Source of the DNA: Acidobacteriota bacterium
GTDB taxonomy: Bacteria > Acidobacteriota > Terriglobia > Bryobacterales > JACQDG01
Length of the DNA stretch: 6,265 nucleotides
Assembly: GCA_016201195.1 (NCBI GenBank)
Contig: JACQDI010000972.1
Coordinates: 1-6,265, forward strand
Reading direction: 5' to 3'
Shown one piece after another: positions 1-6,265 of the stretch. How positions within the stretch are numbered: position 1 is the stretch's first letter; each line of letters opens with the position of its first letter. The notes under the pieces are model-generated. The model saw nothing but the letters and a program-made list of their open reading frames with translations. It had not been told where the DNA came from and ran no database searches. A program made the position numbers and the translations under genes.

Positions 1-224
1 GCAAGACGCAGAAGTCGGGGAATGTCGGGGTGCTGCCGACACGCCGATGCTCTCAACATAAGGGTCGCCGGAAGTTTGGCGTCCGCCGAACCGGCTCCCC
101 GTAGTGGACAATCTTCGAACTCTGTTCCTTGCCCCGCCGACGGAGATGAGGCTGTTATTCCATCAGACGCAAGAGCTTGGAGCAGTTGGTTGAATTCCAC
201 GGCAGAAGGTGCTAATTGCTTTCG

Positions 225-236
225 CCCCCGCGGGGG
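225..236. repeat. 12-bp perfect GC palindrome
   Basis: CCCCCGCGGGGG is a perfect palindrome with no loop. It lies in the gene-poor region between two other inverted repeats. No function can be assigned; it may simply reflect local GC richness. Confidence 0.3.
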
Positions 237-261
237 GAGAGACATCATGCTCGCGAGGAAG

Positions 262-275
262 ATTTTGACCAAAAT
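262..275. repeat. Short AT-rich inverted repeat
   Basis: ATTTTG-AC-CAAAAT is a perfect 6-bp inverted repeat around a 2-base centre and forms an AT-rich island in GC-rich surroundings. Dyads of this size can be operator half-sites, but no nearby promoter or gene start supports that here. The sequence structure is certain, the function unknown. Confidence 0.3.
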
Positions 276-285
276 GGCGAGGCGT

Positions 286-309
286 AGGCGCCACAGCCAC
301 GGGGCGCCT
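286..309. repeat. 7-bp stem hairpin (AGGCGCC/GGCGCCT)
   Basis: AGGCGCC at 286-292 and GGCGCCT at 303-309 form a 7-bp GC-rich stem around a 10-base loop. Neither strand has a T-run directly after the stem, so it is not a good intrinsic terminator. It could be a 3'-end RNA structure of the efflux transcript or chance. Confidence 0.3.
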
Positions 310-384
310 CCCTCGTGCGCGCGTAGATGCGACATTATTGGACAGCCGGTGCCAAACTATCTCCGGAGCGGGAGCGAGAAATCG

Positions 385-403
385 CACCCAGCCGGGCTGA
401 GTG
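385..403 (-). terminator. Possible weak terminator hairpin after the tolC-like gene
   Basis: On the minus-strand transcript, CACTCAGC and GCTGGGTG pair over 8 bp, including one G-U wobble, around a 3-base CCG loop. The hairpin starts 23 bases beyond the stop codon of the outer-membrane channel gene. It is followed by CGATTTCT, which is only a short, interrupted U-tract. The position at the 3' end of a four-gene operon favours a terminator or a 3'-end-stabilising hairpin, but the poor U-run makes intrinsic termination uncertain. Confidence 0.3.
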
Positions 404-426
404 TCGGCTTCGTACCCGGATAGACC

Positions 427-1695
427 TCACCGGCGTCCCACCGCAAACCGCAGCTCGGCTTCCGCGCTTTTCACCCGGTATGTTCCCGTGACTTCCCCCG
501 CTTCGGCTTGCGCCTGGCCGACTTCAGCCTGGTTCAATTCGACAATGGTCCCGAGACGTTCGCGGTAGCGGGCGCCAGCCAGGTGGACGGCTTCCCGCGC
601 GTACTCTGCCCGCAGTTTGAGCGCGGGAAGCGATTGCAAGCCGTTCTGAAGCTGGACGTAGGCGGTGCGCGTTTCGAGCGCTATCTGCTGCATCAGCTCC
701 TCGATGCTACTCTCAAGCAATCGCAGGCGCGCTTCCGACTCCTCAATTTCCCCTTCCAGTTGAAATCCGGTGAACACAGGCAGCAGCAGGCCGGCCCCGC
801 CGGCTAGCAACTGGCGGGCCAGCACGTTTGTGAACCGCGCGTACCCGCCGCTGAAGACGAAGGACAGAAACGGCTTGCGCCGGCTGCGTGCAAGCTGAAC
901 GGATTCTGCAACCGCCTCCCGTTCGGCCTGGAGCGACTGCAGATCTGGACGAAGCTGGTACGCCTCCTGGATCAGCTTCGACATGGGATCGGGCTGGGCC
1001 GGCGTGAGGTCGGGAGCCTGAAGATGGTAGTCGGCCTCCTGCGATGCACCCAGCGCACGGCCCAGATCCACGATAGCCGTCCGGACTGCGTTTTCCGCTT
1101 CGATTAAGTCCAGCTGCGCCTCCGAAAGCCCTACGCGGGCCAAGTCCAGGTCGAGCCGGGATCGGATCTTTCCCTCGTAGAACGCCTGAGCCTGACGCAC
1201 CGTTGTCTCGCGGCTGCGCACGATCTCCGCGGCCACCTCCAACAGCCGGCGCGCACGCAGGAGACCGTAGAAGGCCCGCTCCGTACCCAGGATGACCAAT
1301 GCCTCGGTGGCGGCCAGGTCGGCCTCGGCCGCCTCGCGCCGCCGCCGTTCCACACGCACTCCATGCTTGGTCCGGCCGAAGTCATAGGCGAGGTAGGAGG
1401 CGTTTAGGGAGTCGGCAAAGTTCCGGTAAAAGGGGGAATTCGGCAGTCCGATCATTCCTAACTGGTTCGTCCCGCCCGAAAGACCCATTTTGGCGATGCC
1501 GTTGAATCCAAGTTGTGGGAAGTAATCCGATCTGGCTTGCTTGATCCGGGCCTCAGCCCCCTCGATGGCCCGCTGCGCGGTGACCACGGCCGGATTCTGT
1601 CGCAGGGCCATCGCGACCGCCTCATCCAACGTCAACGAGATCCGGGTCTGCGCCAGCGCCGGGAAGACTACAACCAATAGAACCCAGAGCCTCAT
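427..1695 (-). CDS. TolC-family outer membrane efflux channel
   Basis: This is the outer-membrane exit duct of the tripartite pump, expected to act as a trimer with a beta-barrel and a long periplasmic alpha-helical barrel. The 422-residue product starts MRLWVLLVVVFPALAQ, a secretory signal peptide with likely cleavage after ALA (residue 15). There is no lipobox Cys, so unlike many NodT/OprM-type channels it does not look lipidated. Two OEP repeats are visible: about residues 20-215, beginning LTLDEAVAMALRQNP and including YDFGRTKHG, and about 238-419, including LLLPVFTGFQLEGEIEESEA and the typical RYRERLGTIVELNQAE. Length is normal for the family. The ATG at 1695 is chosen over an in-frame ATG at 1791 because it directly precedes the signal peptide, has a GAGGG 7 bases upstream, and overlaps the adaptor stop as ATGA. 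The upstream alternative would add 32 charged residues before the signal. It is the last gene of the operon. Confidence 0.93.
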   Translation of the reverse strand: MRLWVLLVVVFPALAQTRISLTLDEAVAMALRQNPAVVTAQRAIEGAEARIKQARSDYFPQLGFNGIAKMGLSGGTNQLGMIGLPNSPFYRNFADSLNASYLAYDFGRTKHGVRVERRRREAAEADLAATEALVILGTERAFYGLLRARRLLEVAAEIVRSRETTVRQAQAFYEGKIRSRLDLDLARVGLSEAQLDLIEAENAVRTAIVDLGRALGASQEADYHLQAPDLTPAQPDPMSKLIQEAYQLRPDLQSLQAEREAVAESVQLARSRRKPFLSFVFSGGYARFTNVLARQLLAGGAGLLLPVFTGFQLEGEIEESEARLRLLESSIEELMQQIALETRTAYVQLQNGLQSLPALKLRAEYAREAVHLAGARYRERLGTIVELNQAEVGQAQAEAGEVTGTYRVKSAEAELRFAVGRR

Positions 1696-2903
1696 TGGTT
1701 CACCCTCACGCCGGCGCCATCGGTCAGTGTTCCCGCCGAGGCGGTAATGACTTGCTCCCCTCCTTTCAGGCCCTCCACGATTTGGATCCACTCCGGAGAT
1801 TCCAGTCCTGTTCTTACTGTGCGGAGCTTGGCCTTTCCCGCTTCCACCAGGAAGACGGCGCGATCTTTGCCCTGCGGGCGAACGGCCGATACCGGGACCG
1901 TCACCGCCTGGTCAATCTTTTCTAGTTCCAGTTCGACTCTTGCTACCATGCCGGGTCGCAGGCGGTAACCGGGATTGGGAACGTCGATCTCGACGCGCAT
2001 CGTGCGGCTGCCCGGATCGAGCACGCCGCCTGTGCGAGACACACGGGCCGGGAACGCTTCGCCCGGATTCGCATCTACTTGTACCTTGGCGTTCGTCCCG
2101 CGCTGACACGCACGGACCTTGGGTTCGGGCACATCTACCAGTACGCGCAGACGGTCCAGGCGGGCGATGGAGACTACCGGCGCCGCTTGCGTCCGGGACG
2201 ACGAGGCGGCCTGTACCAGCGCACCGGGGTCGATGAACCGCTCTGTGACCACGCCCGCCATGGGAGCCGTGATGCGCGCGTAATCCATCAAAGTGTTCAG
2301 GGTCGCCAGTGCCGCTTTTGCCGTGGCTACGGCCGCCTCGGCGACTTCCACGTGCGCCTCAGCCGTTTTCAGCTTGCCGCTGGCGACGCCGAAGCTGCCG
2401 CGCGCCTGATCCACCTCCTGCTCGGGCAACACGTCGGGATCTTTGTCGTGGATCGCCTTCAGCCGCTTGTAGTTGATTTCCTGAAACTCCAAATCGGCCC
2501 GGCTCTGTTCGAGGGCGGCCCTGGCCTGCACCACATCGGCCTCCGCTTTCACGATTGCGGCCCGCTTCTCCTCCAGTCCTGCCACCACTTCCGGGACATC
2601 GATTTCGGCCAGCACGTCGCCCGGTTTCACCCAGTCTCCCATATCCACCTTGATCCATTTCAAATAGCCGGCGGTCTTCGCATAGACGGTTACCTGTTCA
2701 TAGGGCATGATGGCGCCCGTCAGGCTGAGGCCGTCTGTAACGGTGCGGCGTTCCGGTTTGGCAACAGACACAGTAATCAGATCCGGCGATACGGCCTTGT
2801 CCGACGGCTCGTTCGAGGAACTGCTTGTAACGCCTCGCCCGGTCGAACAGCCCACGATGGCGAGAAGCGCAAGGGTCATCACACTGATGGAAAAGATTTT
2901 CAC
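1692..2903 (-). CDS. RND efflux periplasmic adaptor lipoprotein (HlyD/AcrA-type MFP)
   Basis: This adaptor links the inner-membrane permease to the outer-membrane channel. The 403-residue product starts with a short lipoprotein signal peptide ending in AIVGC, so Cys19 is the probable lipidation site that anchors it to a membrane. A Ser-rich linker follows (about 20-40). Residues about 70-106 form the first half of the biotinyl-lipoyl domain (VYAKTAGYLKWIKVDMGDWV, then KPGDVLAEID). About 107-205 is a long Ala/Glu/Lys/Gln-rich coiled-coil hairpin with its turn near DKDPDVLPEQE. Residues 208-230 (ITAPMAGVVTERFIDPGALV) complete the lipoyl domain. About 245-330 fit the beta-barrel, including the GGVLDPGSRTMRVEIDVPNP signature, and 331-403 the membrane-proximal domain. 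The GTG start at 2903 overlaps the permease stop as GTGA and has GGAG 8 bases upstream. Its stop overlaps the channel gene. Length and domain order are normal for the family. Confidence 0.93.
   Translation of the reverse strand: MKIFSISVMTLALLAIVGCSTGRGVTSSSSNEPSDKAVSPDLITVSVAKPERRTVTDGLSLTGAIMPYEQVTVYAKTAGYLKWIKVDMGDWVKPGDVLAEIDVPEVVAGLEEKRAAIVKAEADVVQARAALEQSRADLEFQEINYKRLKAIHDKDPDVLPEQEVDQARGSFGVASGKLKTAEAHVEVAEAAVATAKAALATLNTLMDYARITAPMAGVVTERFIDPGALVQAASSSRTQAAPVVSIARLDRLRVLVDVPEPKVRACQRGTNAKVQVDANPGEAFPARVSRTGGVLDPGSRTMRVEIDVPNPGYRLRPGMVARVELELEKIDQAVTVPVSAVRPQGKDRAVFLVEAGKAKLRTVRTGLESPEWIQIVEGLKGGEQVITASAGTLTDGAGVRVNQ
1701..1709 (-). promoter_or_regulatory. Ribosome binding site of the TolC-like gene
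   Basis: GTGAGGGTG on the minus strand puts GAGGG (1707-1703) 7 bases before the ATG at 1695. It lies inside the last codons of the adaptor gene. This site, with the signal peptide, decides the start in favour of 1695 rather than 1791. Confidence 0.7.
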
Positions 2904-5900
2904 CGTTTGAACTCCACGTAAAGCAGCGGAACCACGAAAAGCGTGAGCACGGTCGAGGAGGCCAGCCCCCCGATGACGGCGCGCGCCAGCGGCATGCTGG
3001 GTTCGCCAGCATTGAGTGCGAGCGGCGCCAGCGCCAGCAGAGCCGCGCCGGCGGTCATCAGAATCGGCCGCAGACGGATCTGCGCGGCCTCAACTACGGC
3101 CTCCCGCGCAGCCACCCCGCGGCCGCGCAGCCGGTTGGCGAACTCGACCAGAAGCGTGCTGTTGGACTGGGCTATACCGATCATAAAGATGGTTCCCATG
3201 AACGACTGGATGTTCACTGTGGTCCCGGTTCCGAATAGGATCCACAGCACCCCGATCAGCCCCAGCGGGACCGCCAGCATCACGATCAAGGGATCGAGAT
3301 AGCTGCGAAACAGCACCACCATCACGAAATAGATCAGCACCACGGCGAGGCCGAAACCGAACGTGAGCCCGCCAAAGGATTCGCGCATGGAGGCGACCTC
3401 CCCCCGCATTCGCACAAAATAACCCTCCGGCCATCTCTTGCCCGCCAATTTGCCCTCGATCTCGGCCGCCACCGAACCGATGTCGCGACCGTCGACGTTG
3501 GCATACACATCAATCACGCGGGTGATATTGCGGTGATTCACTTCGGTAGGAGCGAAAGTGCCCTCGATGGACGCGATATTGCGAACCAGCACCGGACTTC
3601 CGCCGGCGTTGCTGTTGTCGGGCCGCGATGCCGGCCGAAACATCCTCTCCATGGCTGCGCCTACGTGTTTTTGCCAGGCGCCGGTTAGCGGAACATCCAA
3701 GATGGTATCGATCGAGTGGATCGCCTCTTCTCGATACTGTGCGCCGACAAAATAGTGATTCCCGTTCCCCTCATCGATCCAGAAGGCCGGGTTGAAGTTG
3801 ACGCTGGAATTCAGGCTGGTGACAATGTTTTTCACCGTCTCCTCGGCATTCACGCCGACCAAGGCCGCCTTGGTCCGGTCGATGGTGAGGTTCAATTGCG
3901 GATAATCCAGCTTCTGTTTGATACGGACGTCTGACGTTCCCGGAACGGCCTCCACCATGGCCTTGATCTCGCGGGCGATGTCGTGCGCCACTTCCAGACG
4001 ATTCCCCTCGACCTGAATATCGACGGGCGACGGAAGGCCGAAATTCAGGGCCGAGCTGACCAGGCCGCCAGTCTCAAAAGAGAACTCCAGAAATGGGAAC
4101 TTCTCCCGCAAGACACGCCGCAGGCGGCGGGCGTATTCGAATGAAGGAACGGAGTGGTCCTCGCGCAACTGGACCATCAGGTACGAGTCCATGGGACCGG
4201 CGTTCGTGGTGTAGGCGGCGGGCCAGTCGTATAGCACGCCGGTGTTGGAGATCAGCATCTGGAGATCTCTGGAAGGGATCTCTTCCCGGATCGCGCGCTC
4301 GGCCTCGAAGACGTATTGCTCTGTTTTCTCGATCCGTGTTCCCGACGCCGCCCGCATCTGGATGTTGAACTGGCCGGAATCCACCTGCGGAAAAAGCTCC
4401 TTGCCGATCAATGGGTAAAGCAACAGGGATCCGGCCGTTAATAACGCGATCGCGCTGAGCGAGACATATTTTTTGTCGAGAGTCCAGCGTAGCGCGCCGG
4501 CGTAGGATGCCTTCAGGCGCTCAAATGCCCGGTCGAAAGCCGTGAACCAGCCTGGATGCCCGCTGTCATGGCTCAAGAAGCGGGCGCAGTAGGCCGGTAC
4601 GACACTCAGTGCCACGATGTAGGACGCCAGCATGGCGAAAGTCACGCTCAAAGCGAGCGGCGTAAAAAGGAATTTCCCGATGCCCGTCAGGAACACGACC
4701 GGTGCGAAGACCACCACGGTTACGACCGTCGCGACCAGAATGGGCATGCGTACTTCTTCGGCCGCATCGAGCGCCGCGACGCCCGGCGCCTTGTTCATCC
4801 CAATGTGGCGGTGCGTGTTCTCGAGGACTACGATCGAGTCGTCCACTAATCGGCCAACGGCCAGCGCCAGACCGCCCAGGGTCATCACGTTCAGGCTGTT
4901 GCCCGTGAAATAGAGCCCGACGATCGCAGTCAATACCGACAGGGGAATCGAGAGCAGGATCAGCGTTGTGGACCGGAAGCTGCCGATAAACACCAGAATC
5001 ATCAGCCCAGCCAGGAGTGCGCCCAGGAGACCTTCGTGTTGCAGGTTCCGGATCGCCTTTCGTACATACACAGACTGGTCGAAAACCACGTCGAGGTTGA
5101 TTCCTTTCGGCAAACGCGTGAGGATCTCTCCGATGGCTTGCTTCACCCCGTCCACTACCCCGACGGTGTTGGCCCCCGGCTGCCGATAGATCGGGATGTA
5201 GACCTGCCGCTTGCCGTCCACGTGCACGACGTTGGTTTGGATCTGGTGCGAGTCTTCCACACGACCTACATCGCTGATGAAGATGGGAGTACCCCGGTCG
5301 TCCAGCTTGATCGGAAACTGGTTCATCTGATCGACGTGCCTCACCATACCGTTGGCGTTGATCTGATAGTCGAGGTCGCCGATCTTAGCGTTGCCGGTTG
5401 GAATCAGGACGTTGAACGCGCGCAGGGACTGCACCACGTCCATCGGCGACAGCTTGCGGCCTTCCAACTTGCTTCGATCGACATAGGCGAGGACGCGCCG
5501 TATGCGGCCACCGTAGACAGCCGGCGCAATCACTCCAGTGATGCCCTGGAGGCGGTTCCGCAAGTCAAAGTAGGCCACGTCGTAGAGCTTCGTCTCGTCG
5601 AAGGTGGAGCTGCTGACGCTAAGAAGCACCAAGGGAACGCTCGCCGTCGGATCGAATGGCATCACCATCGGCGGAATGGTACCCGGCGGAAGGTAGTAGA
5701 GGTCCGAGATGGCCAGCGAGGAAACCTGGGACATAGCGGTGTTGGGATCGATATCGGGCCGGAAGTAATCGCGCACAACGCTGACCCCGATCATGGACCG
5801 CGATTCCTGCAGCGCGACGCCGTTGGCCTGGCCGGTCCAGCGCTCCAGGCGGCTGGTGATGTCTTTCTCCATCACCTCGGCCGGCATTCCCGGATAGAGC

Positions 5901-6040
5901 GTAAGAATCTGCACGGCCGGGGTTTTGAACGTCGGGAGGATGTCGGTGGGGATCCGGCTGGCGGCGACAAGGCCCAGCAGCAGGATGGTCAGCGCCCCCA
6001 CCACAACCGCGTAAGGATTATCCAGAGCACGTCGAACCAT
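2900..6040 (-). CDS. RND efflux permease (AcrB/HAE-like inner-membrane pump)
   Basis: This is the proton-driven trimeric pump of the system. At 1046 residues it matches the usual length of AcrB-type proteins. The typical layout is visible: TM1 about 11-28, a first periplasmic porter/docking loop about 29-335, TM2-TM6 about 337-484, TM7 about 525-545, a second periplasmic loop about 546-888, and TM8-TM12 about 890-1043. TM4 carries GGLALAVGRLVDDSIVVLEN, with Asp400-Asp401 equivalent to the AcrB proton-relay pair Asp407/Asp408. TM11 carries IRLRPILMT, keeping Arg989 and Thr996 (AcrB Arg971 and Thr978). TM10 reads GIAQSNSTLLVEFANRLR, so the AcrB Lys940 position is Ser959. The VDD motif, without the extra upstream Asp of CzcA-type pumps, argues for organic rather than metal substrates. 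Many AcrB pocket phenylalanines are not matched, so the substrate is unknown. The second porter loop has an apparent insertion near 787-815. The ATG at 6040 has GAGGG 5 bases upstream and overlaps the preceding stop as TAATG. Confidence 0.95.
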   Translation of the reverse strand: MVRRALDNPYAVVVGALTILLLGLVAASRIPTDILPTFKTPAVQILTLYPGMPAEVMEKDITSRLERWTGQANGVALQESRSMIGVSVVRDYFRPDIDPNTAMSQVSSLAISDLYYLPPGTIPPMVMPFDPTASVPLVLLSVSSSTFDETKLYDVAYFDLRNRLQGITGVIAPAVYGGRIRRVLAYVDRSKLEGRKLSPMDVVQSLRAFNVLIPTGNAKIGDLDYQINANGMVRHVDQMNQFPIKLDDRGTPIFISDVGRVEDSHQIQTNVVHVDGKRQVYIPIYRQPGANTVGVVDGVKQAIGEILTRLPKGINLDVVFDQSVYVRKAIRNLQHEGLLGALLAGLMILVFIGSFRSTTLILLSIPLSVLTAIVGLYFTGNSLNVMTLGGLALAVGRLVDDSIVVLENTHRHIGMNKAPGVAALDAAEEVRMPILVATVVTVVVFAPVVFLTGIGKFLFTPLALSVTFAMLASYIVALSVVPAYCARFLSHDSGHPGWFTAFDRAFERLKASYAGALRWTLDKKYVSLSAIALLTAGSLLLYPLIGKELFPQVDSGQFNIQMRAASGTRIEKTEQYVFEAERAIREEIPSRDLQMLISNTGVLYDWPAAYTTNAGPMDSYLMVQLREDHSVPSFEYARRLRRVLREKFPFLEFSFETGGLVSSALNFGLPSPVDIQVEGNRLEVAHDIAREIKAMVEAVPGTSDVRIKQKLDYPQLNLTIDRTKAALVGVNAEETVKNIVTSLNSSVNFNPAFWIDEGNGNHYFVGAQYREEAIHSIDTILDVPLTGAWQKHVGAAMERMFRPASRPDNSNAGGSPVLVRNIASIEGTFAPTEVNHRNITRVIDVYANVDGRDIGSVAAEIEGKLAGKRWPEGYFVRMRGEVASMRESFGGLTFGFGLAVVLIYFVMVVLFRSYLDPLIVMLAVPLGLIGVLWILFGTGTTVNIQSFMGTIFMIGIAQSNSTLLVEFANRLRGRGVAAREAVVEAAQIRLRPILMTAGAALLALAPLALNAGEPSMPLARAVIGGLASSTVLTLFVVPLLYVEFKR
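2911..2916 (-). promoter_or_regulatory. Ribosome binding site supporting the adaptor's GTG start
   Basis: TGGAGT on the minus strand places GGAG (2915-2912) 8 bases before the GTG at 2903, within the final codons of the permease gene. It supports the GTG start, which also gives a complete lipoprotein signal peptide. Confidence 0.65.
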
Positions 6041-6265
6041 TAGTACCCTCGGGCTTTGACCTGAGCGGCAGAGGCCAGCTCCAGCAGCTCGCTTTCCCGC
6101 AGGTCAGAAACGAGCGCATAGACTACGCCTCGCTGCTCGAACGCGGCCAGGCTGTAGCCCTTCATGGATGCGCGCCAGATCGGTGCGCCATCCACTTCCC
6201 AGCGGTCAAGCGCTGCGAGATTCACGTCCCTGCGGTGCAACTGGAATAGCGAGACGGGTCGGCCC
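6040..6265 (-). CDS. C-terminal fragment of a probable membrane anti-sigma factor (partial)
   Basis: The frame is open through the right window edge, so only the last 74 residues are seen. It begins GRPVSLFQLHRRDVN; the TTG at 6240 is an internal Leu codon, not the start. The visible part resembles the extracytoplasmic C-terminal domain of zinc-finger (zf-HC2-like) anti-sigma factors. These typically show a GR-V-S-L-F strand, a later segment with Gly-Tyr followed by an aromatic residue (here MKGYSLAAFEQRG), and a VVYALVSDLRESELLELA-type ending. The zinc-binding HxxxCxxC region and the transmembrane helix would lie upstream and are not visible. In this family the protein holds an ECF sigma factor at the membrane until a signal arrives. 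The stop overlaps the permease ATG by one base (TAATG), so it is the preceding cistron of the same operon. Alternative: another small membrane-anchored protein with a similar domain. Confidence 0.6.
   Translation of the reverse strand, partial: GRPVSLFQLHRRDVNLAALDRWEVDGAPIWRASMKGYSLAAFEQRGVVYALVSDLRESELLELASAAQVKARGY
6046..6050 (-). promoter_or_regulatory. Ribosome binding site of the permease gene
   Basis: GAGGG on the minus strand lies 5 bases before the ATG at 6040 and within the last codons of the upstream anti-sigma-like gene. It supports both the permease start and translation linked to the upstream gene. Confidence 0.65.

Larger units (their letters stand above)
1..426. other. Gene-poor region downstream of the efflux operon
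   Basis: I see no convincing gene in this stretch. A plus-strand open frame (22-423) gives a protein with no recognisable domain and a haphazard Arg/Ser/Pro-rich composition. On the minus strand a frame opens at an ATG at 335 and stays open to the left edge (about 111 codons, start MSHLRAHEGG). It has no clear Shine-Dalgarno sequence, its third-position GC bias fades after the first third, and I recognise no family in it. The region does hold several inverted repeats (225-236, 262-275, 286-309, 385-403), which suits an intergenic or 3'-untranslated region. The most economical reading is non-coding spacer beyond the operon's 3' end; the left-edge minus frame could still be a fragment of an unknown gene. 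Confidence 0.6.

Noticed and set aside
11..30. Two adjacent 10-base units sharing GTCGGGG
   Set aside because: There are only two copies with 8 of 10 matches, and no further units follow; too short to call a tandem repeat.
22..423. 133-codon plus-strand open frame in the gene-poor region
   Set aside because: There is no recognisable domain, the composition is haphazard, and no convincing ribosome site precedes it; it also runs through several inverted repeats.
1696..1791. N-terminal extension of the TolC-like protein to the in-frame ATG at 1791
   Set aside because: The extra 32 residues are charged and Arg/Gly-rich, would bury the signal peptide, and would run deep into the adaptor gene. 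The ATG at 1695 has its own Shine-Dalgarno sequence and an ATGA overlap.
2079..2921. 280-codon plus-strand open frame antisense to the adaptor
   Set aside because: It is opposite a well-supported adaptor gene, its product is low-complexity (Arg/His/Gly-rich), and it has no domain or sensible start context.
2900..6040. Heavy-metal (CzcA/CusA-type) RND permease
   Set aside because: TM4 reads GRLVDDSIVVLEN with an Asp pair, as in drug pumps, and lacks the additional upstream Asp of the metal-pump TM4 motif.
5036..6043. 335-codon plus-strand open frame antisense to the permease
   Set aside because: It lies wholly opposite a clear RND permease. Its His/Asp/Val/Arg-rich product has no recognisable domain and is the usual shadow of GC-biased codons on the other strand.
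6040..6240. A complete 66-residue small protein starting at the TTG at 6240
   Set aside because: The frame continues upstream to the window edge with family-like residues (GRPVSLFQ), so the TTG is an internal Leu codon and the gene is cut by the edge.

Overview
The window is GC-rich and almost wholly occupied by one minus-strand operon for a tripartite RND efflux pump. Reading in the direction of transcription (right to left) it holds: the 3' end of a probable membrane anti-sigma factor gene (6265-6040, cut by the window edge), an inner-membrane RND permease of 1046 aa (6040-2900), a periplasmic adaptor lipoprotein of 403 aa (2903-1692), and a TolC-type outer-membrane channel of 422 aa (1695-427). 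A 426-base stretch with no convincing gene (426-1) follows.

Every junction in the chain is a start/stop overlap: TAATG between the anti-sigma gene and the permease, GTGA between permease and adaptor, and ATGA between adaptor and channel. Each start has a GAGG/GGAG-type Shine-Dalgarno sequence at normal spacing. The genes should therefore be co-transcribed and probably translationally coupled. No promoter for the operon lies in the window; it must be beyond the right edge, perhaps in front of a sigma-factor gene.

Function: the permease (proton-driven trimer), the adaptor (biotinyl-lipoyl, coiled-coil hairpin, beta-barrel and membrane-proximal domains) and the channel (two OEP repeats) together make a complete envelope-spanning exporter. 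The transmembrane helix 4 motif VDDSIVVLEN places the permease with drug/amphiphile (HAE-type) pumps and not heavy-metal (HME/CzcA-type) pumps. The substrate cannot be read from sequence, because most of the AcrB binding-pocket phenylalanines have no counterpart by eye alignment. The upstream anti-sigma fragment suggests, by inference, that the pump is controlled by an ECF-type sigma/anti-sigma pair.

Organism: a Gram-negative with an outer membrane. The combination of GC-rich coding, an anti-sigma gene fused operonically to an RND pump, and the general look of the TolC and permease sequences recalls Acidobacteriota of the Solibacter/Bryobacter type. This is an impression from family resemblance, not a demonstrated assignment.

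No exotic system was found. The points worth a second look are the anti-sigma/pump linkage, the serine at the permease position equivalent to AcrB Lys940, an apparent insertion in the docking domain, a rebuilt substrate pocket, and a hairpin-rich 3' region.
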